A stretch of 64,000 nt of DNA. Source: Leptobrachium leishanense (Eukaryota; Chordata; Amphibia; Anura; Megophryidae). The translations under genes were made by a program, and so were the position numbers. The notes beneath the pieces are model-generated. The model did not search any database and was not told the origin of the DNA. It worked only from the letters and a program-made list of their open reading frames with translations. Below are positions 22,270 through 33,057 of the stretch, in pieces. Every line of letters begins with the position of its first letter. The first letter of the stretch is position 1. Location of the stretch: NCBI GenBank assembly GCA_009667805.1, contig CM019064.1:74150400-74214399 (forward strand), given 5' to 3'.

Positions 22270-22390
22270 TTTTTTTTTGAGAAAGTATTTTACCAGGAAG
22301 GATACATTGAGATTTCTCTTGTTTTCAAGTATGTCCTGGGTGGCGAGTATGTACCGTTAGGTGTCGTGCCCGAGGACACTTACTGGAGAT
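22270..22390 (-). repeat. SINE 3' fragment
   Basis: GAGAAAGTATTTTACCAGGA, AGGATACATTGAGATTTCTC and CTTACTGGAG match the 3' half of the SINE at 52023-52222. The tRNA-related head is absent. Inserted in a MITE. Confidence 0.85.
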
Positions 22391-22651
22391 GCAGATTAAA
22401 AGAATAAACGGTTTATTAGAAATTGAATAAAAATGGAAATATTTTTAACATTGTAGCCTATGGGATTCGCCTGATTAAATCTGCCGACTGAAACCACCGG
22501 GCATTTTCTGAAATTTCTCTGCTCTTTGGTGTTCTGTGAATAGATTAACCATTGCTTCTCTATGGGTATTTCACTGCCCTCAAACAGCACTGTATTTTGC
22601 TGGCAATTTGCCTAAATTTGGCGATCTGCCTGCTTTCTGAATAGCTGAATG

Positions 22652-25332
22652 CAGGGGCGTCGTAACGTGGGGGTGAGGGGTGCGGCCCGCACCAGGTGAC
22701 GCCCGCCCTTAGGGTGACACCATCACCCTAAGGGTGGGTGTCTCACCCTGCGCCGCGTGTTCGCTCCCTGCGAGCGTCCGAAGCTATGCAGCTTCGGCGC
22801 TCACCTGGGGGAAACGCGTCACCAGCCGAGTTCTCGCGAGATCGCGGCTGGTCACGTGGCTCCCCCAGGCGAGCGCCCAAGCTCCATGTCACCGGACACT
22901 CAGAGGGAGCAGAACATGCGGCGCAGGAGGTGAGCTGGGGGCATTATCCATGAGCTGCTGGGGCTGGGCATATCCATGAGCTGGGGCATTATCCATGAGC
23001 TGGGGGCATTATCCATGAGCTGGGGCATTATTCATGAGCTGGGGAATATCCATGACTCTGAGCTGGGGCATTATCCATGAGCTGGGGCAATATCCATGAG
23101 CTGGGGGGCATATCCATGAGCTGGGGGGCATATCCATGAGCTGGGGCATTATCCATGAGCAGGGGCATATCCATGAGCTGGGGGAATTATCCATGAGCTG
23201 GAGGCATATCCATGAGCTGGGGCATTATCCATGAGCTGGGGCATATCCATGAGCTGGGGCATATTCATGAGCTGGGGCAGTATCCATGAGCTGGGGCATT
23301 TTCCATGAGCTGGGGCATATCCATGTGCTGGGGCAATATCCATGAGCTGGGGCATATCCATGAGCTGGGGGCATTATCCATGAGCTGGGGGCATATCCAT
23401 GAGCTGGGGCATATCCATGAGCTGGGGCATTATCCATGAGCTGGGGCATATCCATGAGCTGGGGCATTATCCATGTGCTGGGGCATATTCATGAGCTGGG
23501 GCAGTATCCATGAGCTGGGGCATTATCCATGAGCTGGTCATATCCATGTGCTGGGGAAATATCCATGAGCTGGGGGCACTATCCATGAGCTGGGGCATAT
23601 CCATGAGCTGGGACATTATCCATGAGCTGGGGCATATCCATGAGCTCGGGCATTATCCATGTGCTGGGGCATATTCATGAGCTGGGGCAGTATCCATGAG
23701 CTGGGGCAGTATCCATGAGCTGGGGCATTATCCATGAGCTGGGTCATATCCATGTGCTGGGGCAATATCCATGAGCTGGGGGCATTATCCATGAGCTGGG
23801 GCATATCCATGAGCTGGGGCATTATCCATGAGCTGGGGCATATCCATGAGCTGGGGCATTATCCATGAGCTGGGGCATATCCATGAGCAGGGGCATTATC
23901 CATGAGCTGGGGCATTATATCCATGAGCTGGGGCAGTATATCCATGAGCTGGGGCATATCCATGAGCTGGGGCAAAATCAATGAGAGGAGCTGGGGCAAA
24001 ATCCATGAGAGGAGCTGGGGCAGTATATCCATGAGAGGAGCTGGAGCATATCCATGAGAGGAGCTGGGGGCATATCCATGAGAGGAGCTGGGGCAGTATA
24101 TCCATGAGAGGAGCTGGGGCAATATCCATGAGAGGAGCTGGGGCAATATCCATGAGAGGAGCTGGGGCAGTATATCCATGAGAGGAGCTGGGGGCATATC
24201 CATGAGAGGAGCTGGGGGCATATCCATGAGAGGAGCTGGGGCAATATCCATGAGAGGAGCTGGGGCAGTATATCCATGAGAGGAGCTGGGGCAGTATATC
24301 CATGAGAGGAGCTGGGGCAGTATATTCATGAGAGGAGCTGGGGGCATATCCATGAGAGGAGCTGGGGCAGTATATCCATGAGAGGAGCTGGGGCAATATC
24401 CATGAGAGAGCTGGGGCAATATCCATGAGAGGAGCTGGGGCAGTATATCCATGAGAGGAGCTGGGGCATTATCCATGAGAGGAGCTGGGGCAATATCCAT
24501 GAGAGCTGCTGGGGCATATCTATGAGAGCAGCTGGAGCATATCCATGAGAGCTCCTGGGGCATATCCATGAGAGCTGGGGCATATCCATGAGAGCTGGGG
24601 CATATCCATGTGTGCTGGGGGCAGTATCCATGTGTGCTTGGGGCAGTATCCATGTGTGCTGGGGGCATATCCATGAGAGCTGGGGAAATATCCATGTGTG
24701 AGCTGGTCTGGGGGCAATATATCCATGTGTGAGCTGGTCTGAGGCAATATATCCATGTGTGAGCTGGTCTGGGGCAAATATATCCATGTGTGAGCTGGTC
24801 TGAGGCAATATATCCATGTGTGAGCTGGTCTGGGGCAATATATCCATATGTGAGCTGAGGCGCAATATATCCATATGTGAGCTGGGGCAATATATATCCA
24901 TGGGTGAGCTGCTGGGGGCAATATATCCATATGTGAGCTGGGGCAATATCCATGAGAGGAGCTGGGGCAATATATATCCATGGGTGAGCTGCTGGGGGCA
25001 ATATATCCAGAGCTGCTGGGGGCAATATATCCAGAGCTGCTGGGGGCAATATATCTAGAGCTGCTGGGGGCAATATATATCCATGTGTGCTTTCACTGCC
25101 TTCGAACAGGCACCGTACTTGCTGGCAGTTGGCAAAAATTTGTGTGAGCATATGAGAGAGCTCCACAGCAATAAACCTCACAGTAATGTGCGCTGTGTGT
25201 ATGAGCATTCAGTGTTATATGGGATAACTGATTTAGGAGTAAGAGTAGTTAAAAAAAATCCGTAAAACTCGGGGGGGGGGGTGACACCATAAGTAACCGC
25301 ACCGGGTGACACCAACCCTAGTGACGCCACTG
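22652..25332. mobile_element. hAT-type element carrying a 2.1-kb minisatellite
   Basis: The 8-bp direct repeat GCTGAATG lies at 22644-22651 and 25333-25340. The element begins CAGGGGCGTCGTAACG and ends CTAGTGACGCCACTG, inverted termini of the CAGGGGCG hAT kind. Beneath the left end are GC-rich inverted blocks (ACCCTAAGGGTGGGTG). The interior from 22940 to 25080 is a tandem repeat. No transposase frame exists, so it is non-autonomous. Confidence 0.88.
22940..25080. repeat. Minisatellite of ATCCATGAGCTGGGGCAT-type units with three unit lengths
   Basis: From 22945 to about 23990 the unit is 18-19 bp (CCATGAGCTGGGGCATAT). From 23990 to 24600 it is 24-26 bp, with an AGAGG insertion (CCATGAGAGGAGCTGGGGCA). 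From 24680 to 24900 it is about 30 bp (CCATGTGTGAGCTGGTCTGG), and after 25000 CCAGAGCTGCTGGGGG. Unit types are segregated in blocks, showing stepwise local amplification. Confidence 0.97.
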
Positions 25333-25882
25333 GCTGAATGGCCCCGAAATTACACCGTACGGGGAAATTCACTGTTCAGTGCCATTTCGGGGCCAGATCA
25401 ACTCTCGCTGGATAACCATGCCAATGATCCAGATGAACAAATTGAGGTTTGTGCACAGCTGTTACAATTATTTAAGTAGGGTAACTTACAGGTCAATAGA
25501 TCTATACTTTCAGAGGAAGTTAATCATATTGTGTTAGTGACATTTGAAAGCAGCAGGCTCCCACTGGAGAGATAACAGGTCTAGGGCATTAATTGCTAAC
25601 CTTTCATACTGCAGATGTCTGTTATCAAGACTTTCCCATCATTCTGCATGAAGAAAGTAAAACAAGAACACCTGTACTGCTACGACCGGGAGCCACTGCC
25701 CTAACGTCAAGCAGATCCTCTGGAATTTTGTTACTTATTATTCTTTTTACAAAAACAGCATTAGAATTTACAATAATTGTTAACGCACTAAACAAGCAAT
25801 TAATTTGCACAAAGCAATGACAGGAACTACTTTTCAAATCAAAACTAAAAAAAAAAAAAAGCATTTAAAAATGTCTGATTTA

Positions 25883-26065
25883 CAAGGTTATTCAGAGAAA
25901 GGTGAAACTCTGGAGAACTTTTGGAGAAGTGAAAATTCTAGGTCAAAATAGCCAAATCAGAAAAATTCTCCCATTTATCTCACTTTCCAAATCGACTATT
26001 TTGATCTAGAATTTTCACTTCTCCAAACGTTCTCCAGAGTTTCACCTTTCTCTGAATAACCCTGA
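25883..26065. mobile_element. Palindromic MITE (CAGGGTTATTCAGAGA family), copy 2
   Basis: AAGGTTATTCAGAGAAAGGT and ACCTTTCTCTGAATAACCCT are inverted, as are the inner GAGAACTTTTGGAGAAGTG and CACTTCTCC arms. Non-coding. Confidence 0.88.
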
Positions 26066-26267
26066 TAGTCATATTTATTGCACGTGGCTACGGGATGCAG
26101 GACACAGGTCTAGGAGAATGAAATTAGAAAACTTTATTGACACATTTGCATTGTAGACAAATATTAAAACACATAAAATTGAAGTATGAAAAGAATACGG
26201 TGATAATAAGCAAGTGGAATATTGAGAAAATATTGTTGAAAGAGAGAATTACTAATGTAGAGACCTA

Positions 26268-27470
26268 GGGCCACATTACAATCTTGACGCTAACGCGTGG
26301 GGTAAAACCATTTGCGCCGACTTCCGAATTACATACTCAGCGCTACAATCGCGTGGAATCGTGTACCACGTGTGAACCTGCGCCAACCTTGCGTGAGCTT
26401 ACTGTACTTTGCGCGTCCTATACTTAACATTGTCAGTGCTAACGCAAATGTGCGCTCGGATAAGTAAGGTATTACAATCTATTTGCGGTAATTACTGCAT
26501 GGACGTTATTCGGATAATTTTAGCAACTCCTAAAAGCTGGTGCTAATGGCATATCTGAACAACCTGGCTAACCCCAAATATCCAAGCCCATAAAAAGGAA
26601 TGCACCAAAGCACAGTTGCCCATTCAAATCATACCAAACCAATACAATGGATGATGTGTGTGCATGTATTATTGCCGCAGCATATGTGCTCATTTTGCGT
26701 CACAGACGCAGAACTCGTGTCCGATGGCAGCAGGAGTTGGAGAGGGAGCGTGCTCTTCCACGGGCGCCTCGTGTCCAAAGGACACGATTAACATTGGAAC
26801 ATCTGACTGATGCTAAGTGTCTACTCTGCTACCGGTTGACCCGGGCACAGATATAAAGGCTCTACCTACAGCTGCGGTCCCATCTGGAGTCCAGGTCAGG
26901 GACACGAATATCTGTCCCAGGAATGACAAAGTTGCTGTGCTGCCTGAGGTTCCTTGCCACTGGCACCTTCCAGCAGCCTCTAGCTGAATTAGGCGGTGTC
27001 AGCCAGTGCATCTTCTCCATCGTGCTCCATCGCTTCCTGCTAGCAATGAAGCGCAACTGGCACCACTATATCGGATTCCCTACCACCCATGAGGGATTCC
27101 AAAGAGTGATACAGGACTTTTATGCACTTGGAGGCTTCCCCAATGTCGTGGGGGCTGTCGATTGTACCCACGTAGCGATCCGTGCACCTTTGGTGGAAAC
27201 TGCAGTTCATATCAATAGAAAAATTTTCATTTTGGCTGAATCGTTAAAACAAAAAACAGCAGGCGCAAAGATTTTTGCGCGAGGCGGAACTACGCGTGCA
27301 TTCGGGCGCGTCCTGTTAGCATTACGCGCACATGCGCTATTGATCGGTTGATGTGTGGATGCGCGAAGATTGTAATTCCAATGGTGATTTGCGCGCTCTT
27401 AACTTTAACGCTTAGCGCAAAGATTTTCACTTTGCGCTAGGATTTTAGCGTCAAGATTGTAATGTGGCCC
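26268..27470 (+). mobile_element. PIF/Harbinger element, internally deleted
   Basis: GGGCCACATTACAATCTTGA (26268) is inverted as TCAAGATTGTAATGTGGCCC at the right end (27470). The 3-bp CTA is repeated on both sides (26265-26267, 27471-27473), fitting the three-base target duplication of PIF/Harbinger. Subterminal GCGCAAA-type motifs are also inverted. A transposase remnant lies inside (26647-27351). The 1203-bp element cannot encode a full transposase. Confidence 0.9.
26647..27351 (+). pseudogene. Harbinger (HARBI1-like) transposase, truncated
   Basis: One frame (26647-26856) gives a basic N-terminal piece, RRRTRVRWQQELERERALPR, then a stop. Another (26923-27351) gives LRFLATGTFQQPLAELGGVS, YIGFPTTHEGFQRVIQDFYA and GGFPNVVGAVDCTHVAIRAP. 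VGAVDCTHV holds the first aspartate of the DDE triad of HARBI1-like transposases. About 20 residues later the frame runs into terminal non-coding sequence, so the second aspartate and the glutamate are deleted. Such copies depend on an autonomous relative. Confidence 0.92.
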
Positions 27471-27719
27471 CTAATCTATAGTGCACTTATCATTTTCATC
27501 CTTCAATTTCATGTGTTTTAATATTTGTCTACAATGCAAATGTATCAATAAAGTTTTCTATTTTCATTCAACTTAATTTTTTGGGTGAAGCCCAATTTTG
27601 TCAATTTTTGGCATTGAATATTGCTTCCTACTCATTCCTTGTCACATATCTAGGAGCAATGACAATTCACACGTGATGACTACCTACCTATTCAGATATG
27701 AACTCCATGTAGTACATAC

Positions 27720-27797
27720 CTTCGCAATTTGAGGAATGCTGGGAAGCTTACTAAATCCAGCCAGTGGTATTCGTTCATGTAGCGTTTTGCTTTGGAC
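27720..27797 (-). CDS. rap1gap2: rap1gap2 exon with a one-base deletion: KTLHERIPLAGF to PQIAK
   Basis: Acceptor CTGTAG and donor GTATGT bound 78 nt that end with TLHERIPLAGFSKLPSIPQ-IAK, a conserved RAP1GAP2 stretch that then joins ALCDDATG in phase 0. The preceding exon ends with two bases (AG), so 79 nt are needed for the frame. The family sequence here is RSK.KTxHER; it would be restored by one extra A in the run GCAAAACG (plus-strand TTTT at 27784-27787). As written the junction reads RSKAKRYMN, off frame. An assembly error in a homopolymer is the simplest reading; a real null allele is possible. Confidence 0.9.
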
Positions 27798-27922
27798 CTA
27801 CAGGAGAAATTAAAAAAATAAATAACATTTGTAAATATAAGAGATAGATGGATATAGACCAAGAGATGGTATAATTTAACAAATTAATATATATATTACA
27901 AATTACCTACAATGCCTTAACA

Positions 27923-28104
27923 CAGTGATTCCCAACCCTGGTCCACAGGTCTCCTGACAGGCCAGGTTTGCAGATATGTGAAGCACAGCACAGGTGATAT
28001 GATTTGCTGCTCAGTGATTGCCAGATTCAGTCTGCATTTTCTCAAGGGAATCCTTAAAACCTGGTCTGTTAGGGGTACTTGAGGGCCAGTGTTGGGAACC
28101 ACTG
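27923..28104. mobile_element. hAT-type MITE, copy 2, with perfect 8-bp target duplication
   Basis: CAGTGATTCCCAACC opens and GTTGGGAACCACTG closes the 182-bp element. CCTTAACA is duplicated exactly at 27915-27922 and 28105-28112. The interior (GATATGTGAAGCACAGCACA, TGCTGCTCAGTGATTGC) is nearly the same as in the copy at 63397. Confidence 0.95.
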
Positions 28105-28479
28105 CCTTAACACATAAACTGTAATTGACATTAATAATCGTACATGTATCCTTCCAGGTATGATTTTCCTAAAATAAGGCAATTTTCATCACAGTGTAGA
28201 AATGTATTGACTTTATTTTTTAATTATTTTGCTGTCAAACCAGAGGCTCAAATTAATTCTATCATCTTTGTTACAGAAAATGCTCGATTGAGTAGCACAT
28301 AATATTTTTTTACAAACTATTAACCCCTTCTTCTTGTCAATTCCATGCGAATTTAGCAATTGCAATTAATACAGGATGGCATACCTTATAAATATCAAGA
28401 GCCTACTTTGATACATATACAGCCAAACATTGGGTCATGACTACAATAAAGTTATAGTCCATCATTTATGTATTATATA

Positions 28480-28632
28480 CAGGTTTATTCGCTGAAGGTG
28501 AAACTCAGGAGAATTGGCAGGAGAAGTGAAAAATCCAGGTCAAAATAGCCAAATGAGAAAAATGTGGCTATTTGGTCTAGATTCTTCTCTTCTCCTGCCA
28601 ATTCTCCTGAGTTTCACCTTTTAGTGAATAGA
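28480..28632. mobile_element. Palindromic MITE (CAGGGTTATTCAGAGA family), copy 3
   Basis: CAGGTTTATTCGCTGAAGGT with inner AAACTCAGGAGAATTGGCAG is inverted by CTGCCAATTCTCCTGAGTTT. The right end TAGTGAATAGAAT is more diverged. Confidence 0.8.
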
Positions 28633-28766
28633 ATTCATAGTGTATATCGAAGGTGCAATATCTCAATATATCAAATGTCATTTTTTAGTCCTGACTTGTC
28701 AACCTAGGGAAACAAAAAAATGATGGAAATTATAGTTGCATGCTCTCTAAACATTACAAACATAGG

Positions 28767-29400
28767 GACCTATTCCATAGGTGAAATCTGTGTCTGTAGA
28801 TTTTCCTTACCGACTCCATTTTACCATCGTATTCCAGGGTAGGTGCTTTGTTAGTGTCTGGCACCGGAACGAAACATAAAGCTACCAGATACGAGTACAG
28901 TATTGGCTCGTGTAGTCTATGGGATTCCATGGAGCCTTCCGCATCTCATCCGTGAGCTCTGCGCAAGCTCGCCCTCGCGAGATTGCACAGAGCCACGGAG
29001 TAATCGTGGAGGCAGAATAGGAACTATTTGTTCCCAGTCTCACTCTGCTCCTGGCAAGAAGAGGCAGCAGATCGCGCCACCCTTTTCACCGCAGGGTGAG
29101 AGTTGAGTATGGAATTTTTAGGGGAGTTTAGAGAGTGTTATAAGCATTTGCAAAATCATTTAACACCAGCTTTTAGGAGTCAGTATTTGTCAGTGAAATA
29201 CCGTCTGCATTGTGGAAGGGCAGGGTAATTTGGTATAGCCTGCACGTTCATGCCAAGGTGCACATTAACGTCTCCCATAATAAGTATAGAAGACGTTAAT
29301 GTACAGTAACTTCATGCAACATCCGAACCGCAAGCTCAGCTAACAGCTGGAATGGAATGGCGTCTCACGTCGATAGTAACTAGGAAATATAGCCCATACT
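28767..29400. mobile_element. MITE of the CTATTCCATAG family
   Basis: Blocks CCTATTCCATAGG, GGAACTATTTGTTCCCAG, CCGCAGGGTGAG and ACATTAACGTCTCC are shared with 4313-6075, 53725-54590, 56270-56660 and 58780-58990. The right end is unclear. Non-coding. Confidence 0.6.
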
Positions 29401-29598
29401 AGTTTAAATAAATATTTTTTTACATTTTAGAGGTTTTTTTGCAGATAACAATGGCACAGTATGATCAATCTTTCAAAATGAAAAAGATAAATCAGTACAT
29501 GCAGTCTATGTAAATAACAAAGTTATAAAACAGAAGTCAGCATGCAGCATCAGAGCAGAGGGAAAATGAATTAGCATTAGTAAATTTATTCTTCGCAC

Positions 29599-29702
29599 CT
29601 GAGTATAATTCTTAAATATTCAATGTTGTCTGCTTCTTCCCATTTAATAGACAGGATTAAGTTTCCCAGACTACTTGCAGTGCAATAAAAATTCAGATGG
29701 TC
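29599..29702 (-). CDS. rap1gap2: rap1gap2 exon: DHLNFYCTASSLGNLILSIK to EYLRIIL
   Basis: The 104-nt exon encodes 34 residues plus the first two bases of the next arginine codon (acceptor TAG after a pyrimidine-poor tract, donor AG|GTGCGA). DHLNFYC directly follows HFLGK of the 210-nt exon in phase 0. The segment corresponds to the Rap1GAP dimerisation/N-terminal domain, where EHxNYYSLDAALGHL is the equivalent in the paralogue. The donor leaves phase 2, which sets the expected frame for the next exon and reveals its missing base. Confidence 0.94.
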
Positions 29703-29935
29703 CTACGATACAAGACAGAAAATATTTATCAATCAATACAGCATTGTTATTTTGTCATCCAACATGAGCTTAAAATGACACATTAAAAAAAGAGATATAA
29801 GCAGTATAGTAGAAGGGCTATAAGGAAAGGACAATCTCTAAAAAAATCAAATCGGCCCTGAAAACACTGCGCAAACAGCTGTGGTGCTACAAAGAAAAGA
29901 AAAACACCACACGGATACCTCTAGTTGTTTCCTAG

Positions 29936-30562
29936 AACCCAACTCTAGAGGGAATTCGCAAAATCATCAAAGATCTGCAGCCACTGGTCACAGAGGACCC
30001 TGCGCTCAAAGAAATATTCCCACAGCCCCCCTTACTGGCATTCAAGCAACCCCCAAACCTGAAGCAAAAACTGGTCTGTAGCAAACTCACTCAGGAACAG
30101 GATGACATACAGAATGGGACCAAATGCTGCAACAAATCCTGCTGCAAACTGTGCCAACATATATGTGACAGCAGCACTGCCCGGCACAACAGCACCACAT
30201 ACAACATCAAGGGCTCGTACCTCTGCACGTCTGCCAATATGGTATACATGATCCAATGCACGGCATGTGATAAGGGCCGCTATATTGGCGGTACTAGCGT
30301 TAAACTGAATCTCAGGATGAACCAGCACAGACACTCTATCAAGAACCACCAGGAAAATACATATTGTACCCCGGTGGGACATCACTTCAATCTAGCAGGC
30401 CACTCCATCCAAAACCTCAGCATTAAAATCCTCAAAGGACATTTTAAAGACCACCGTGAACGCAAAACATATGAAATGAAAACGATCACATATTTCAACA
30501 GTATAAAACAAGGACTTAATGTAGATTTGGGTTTCTTAACCCATTATAATAACGTCACATAA
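29936..30562 (+). pseudogene. Penelope-like GIY-YIG endonuclease domain
   Basis: A frame of 208 codons follows an in-frame TAG at 29933-29935; upstream of the stop the same frame reads TTRIPLVVS, typical linker sequence. Features in order are a cysteine-rich motif CCNKSCCKLCQHIC, then VYMIQCTACDKGRYIGG, the GIY-YIG core (YM..RYIGG), and later conserved HRHSIKNHQ and KTYEMKTITYFN. In Penelope-like elements this domain nicks the target for reverse transcription. The reverse transcriptase is missing, so the copy is dead on arrival despite the clean frame. It is the best-preserved transposon frame in the window. Confidence 0.9.
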
Positions 30563-30872
30563 TATTCATAATTCTGGTTGGGGTTTGGTTTTCTTTTTCC
30601 TATTTTTTGGGGGTTTTTTTCTTCTTCTGTGTCTTCTTCATACGCACTGTTGTTGTTTTTTTCTTGTCCTTTCGCTTTCCCTTTGAAGTGGTCATGATCT
30701 TATCACCGTTGTCTTACGTGCCTGAGACACCTTAATGGTTTTTTTTTTCCATTTTTTCTTTCCTCACTCTGACTATGCCATTTGGTGATTTACAACATCT
30801 AACACCCCCAACCGTGTGCCCGATTAATGTCCCAATGTTTAATTCTATTATTCTGCTCAGTATAGCCTCCAG

Positions 30873-30927
30873 ACCTGACAAAGAGAGTATCACTCTCGAA
30901 AGCTTGTATTTTAAATGTAACGTTAGT
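30873..30927 (+). ncRNA. Degenerate hammerhead-like motif in the Penelope 3' region
   Basis: CCUGACAAAGAGAGUAUCAC is followed by UCUCGAAAGC. A GAGAG/CTCTC stem sits between CUGACAA and GAAA. The core would be CUGACGA if one CpA were an old CpG. An additional A before stem II also departs from the canonical fold, so activity is unlikely. Confidence 0.4.
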
Positions 30928-31439
30928 CCAATAAAAAAGGTATCACTACAGACTGCTATACTCGTGATTTATATATATATATATGTGTATATAGTAAGAC
31001 AGCTGCACTATATCTTGGTTTAGAGACTCATTGCTGGGTCTTTTGTTGCTTTGCAGTCTTTTATACATCTCAATTATGCAGGTTCCCTCAAAGAAAAGAC
31101 ATTGGAATGTGTTGTCCTCCTCCAATCTGCTTCCCTAGGCCTAAATCTAGTTGACCTATGAAAGAATAGACTCCTAGAAGTACTCCATGCTATGGAGCCC
31201 CGCCGGTGTCATGTAGGAAAACAAATTGAGAGTGATAGCTGGTCCGTGCGCATGCTGAGACTCCCCTCTGAGTCCTCCTAGCTAGGGGCTGGGGCCTCTG
31301 CCTCCTGCAACTCTCCTTAGCCACTGCAGATATTGTCACGGGGCAGGGAACCCAATATTGATGATGATAATTGTATAATAATATTATTATTATTGTGCTT
31401 GTTTTGGGAAGTAAAAAAAGACACAAGTAATGTGTAAAA

Positions 31440-31535
31440 AAACAAACCAAAAAAAGAGACGCTACTAAGATTTGAATTCAGATACTTCGGTTTACCATGC
31501 AGGCGCATTAACACACTGAGCCACGGCCCAACACA
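31440..31535 (-). repeat. tRNA-derived SINE head
   Basis: On the minus strand GGGCCGTGGCTCAGTGTGTT gives an A-box-like TGGCTCAGTG, and TTCAAATCTTAG about 45 bases later is a weak B box. No cloverleaf with an intact acceptor stem is present, so it is not a tRNA gene. Confidence 0.5.
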
Positions 31536-31539
31536 GTGT

Positions 31540-33050
31540 TACATGCTCATCTTCTGATTACTAAAGTATGTAAAGCCCGGGGCAGGGAGGCGCTTGGCAG
31601 CTAATAGGTGGCAGGGCTCCCTGCCTCGTGAGAAAATCCCTGATGGTGAAGGAGTGCTGCGGGAGGCTGAGGCCTCTGCCCCTAACTAGGAGGACTTGGA
31701 GGGGAGTCTCTGCGTGCGCACGGAACAGCTATTTTGTGTGCACGCTAAGGCTTAAAACATAGGAACAATGTATAAGAATGTCCCCACGACCTAACACATC
31801 GTTCCCACGTGGGGAAAAAAAATTCCTACATTACACTGGCAGGGCTCTGTATCATGCTGTAATCCATGATAGATATTTTCTTCTCATGTAGCTATTCATT
31901 CATCCAAATTCCAGACCTCAGAAGTAGACTCTGTGTTGTTTAATTAACTTGTAAAAGAAGCCACGGAAGCGATTCAGAAATCTCTATTTTAACCGGCAAA
32001 GGATGTATAATATCGCATACAATCTATATTAATTTTCTCCTTTTCTAACCTCAATTAAACAAATGGAATCTATGGATAACTGACTATTCAGAGGATACAA
32101 ACTAACACACTGGTGGGCTTCTATCACAAAAATGTGAAATTACAGCGAATTTTAAAAACTCCATAGTTTTATATGAATCGATGAAATTGTTTTGCAATGT
32201 AAACATGTTCTAGCTCCTCATAAATACAAAACTAACCTGTTGAACTTGTGTCCTTAAATACCACTAAAGAAAATGTTGCTCAGTCAACAGCTTTGACAAG
32301 GAGCATTTAACCCAAGGGAAATAGTTTATTGTACTTGACAATGTTGTATTTATATATGAGTACACAGGGCCATTAAGGTTCTTTCCTGTTATACCTCAGT
32401 TCATTGAGAGACAGTCGATACCAGACGGCTTAAAAAACACTAATTGTACTATCCAAAAAGAAATGGAATAAAAATAGTTGTCGAGACCAAACTAAAACAA
32501 AGCCAATACTAATGTTATCCAAATATCTGTGAACTTATTTTGGTAATATAGCTTGATCAAAAAGCAAGATAATGTAGGCTATACCATATACCACCTTAAA
32601 TTCTAAGGAACATAAAAAATTACATAAGGAAAGAACTTACAATCGTTTTATTTATGAAATATCAAAAGTTGTTGTTAGAAAATAAAGAAAAAGTAAGAAA
32701 AGAGTACACTTAAAGTGAAAGTATAAAATAAAAAATAGAACCGTTACTTTTGTTCATAATTTTGTATAGAAAACTTAACAATTAGTTGGTCCTAAATGTA
32801 AATAAAAGCTAATACTATAGTATAAAAAAGCTTAAAAATAAACACTATTAATCTGGATAAAATAAAATAATTAAAATAAATAAATAAATAATGTGTGAGA
32901 TTAAGATATACAAACAGGTTGCATCCCTATGAAAAAGTTAAGCTACAATGCAAGTTATTGCTTGACTTGGACTAACAGGTGGAGTGTTAAAGATTGTGTA
33001 AAGACCTGCCATAGACACTGAGTAGTATGTAACCATTAAAAAATAATAAT
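31540..33050. other. Intron DNA with no recognised feature
   Basis: Very AT-rich, especially 32600-32950. No exon, transposon end or RNA gene was identified. Confidence 0.45.
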
Positions 33051-33057
33051 GATGCCT

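Larger units (their letters stand above)
21852..25417. mobile_element. GGGTTATTC-family MITE hosting a SINE tail and a hAT element
   Basis: Starts GGGGTTATTCAGAGAGCA (21852) and ends CTCGCTGGATAACC (about 25405-25417). Internal family blocks at 22190 and 22450 are interrupted by a SINE 3' piece (22270-22390). Right before the end, after AATAGCTGAATG, a hAT element (22652-25332) splits it. The parts join as ...AGCTGAATG|GCCCCGAAATT. Confidence 0.75.
26116..27569. repeat. Long inverted repeat (69-nt arms) enclosing a Harbinger element
   Basis: The left arm (26116-26184) and right arm (27501-27569) are inverse copies differing at only a few positions. Shared wording includes AATATTTGTCTACAATGCAA and AATAAAGTTTTCTA. 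The arms flank the Harbinger element (26268-27470) but are not its termini. The element they belong to was not recognised. Confidence 0.85.
29836..30970 (+). mobile_element. Penelope-like element, 3' part
   Basis: The element is 5' truncated and begins in the linker before the endonuclease domain. It ends in a region with GAAAGCTTGTATTTTAAATG and TTAGTCCAATAAAAAAGGTA, then a (TA)n tract near 30970, a 3' terminus seen for Penelope/Neptune-type elements. The endonuclease frame at 29936-30562 is open. A degraded hammerhead-like fold lies in the 3' region. Confidence 0.85.

Noticed and set aside
23859..25208. A 449-codon open frame on the minus strand (longest in the window)
   Set aside because: It is a read-through of the 18-30-bp minisatellite, rich in repeated AHGYAP/SSSHGY words, with overlapping open frames in other phases and no splice or start context.
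31440..31535. Functional tRNA gene
   Set aside because: Only A- and B-box-like pieces are present; no acceptor or anticodon stem could be formed.
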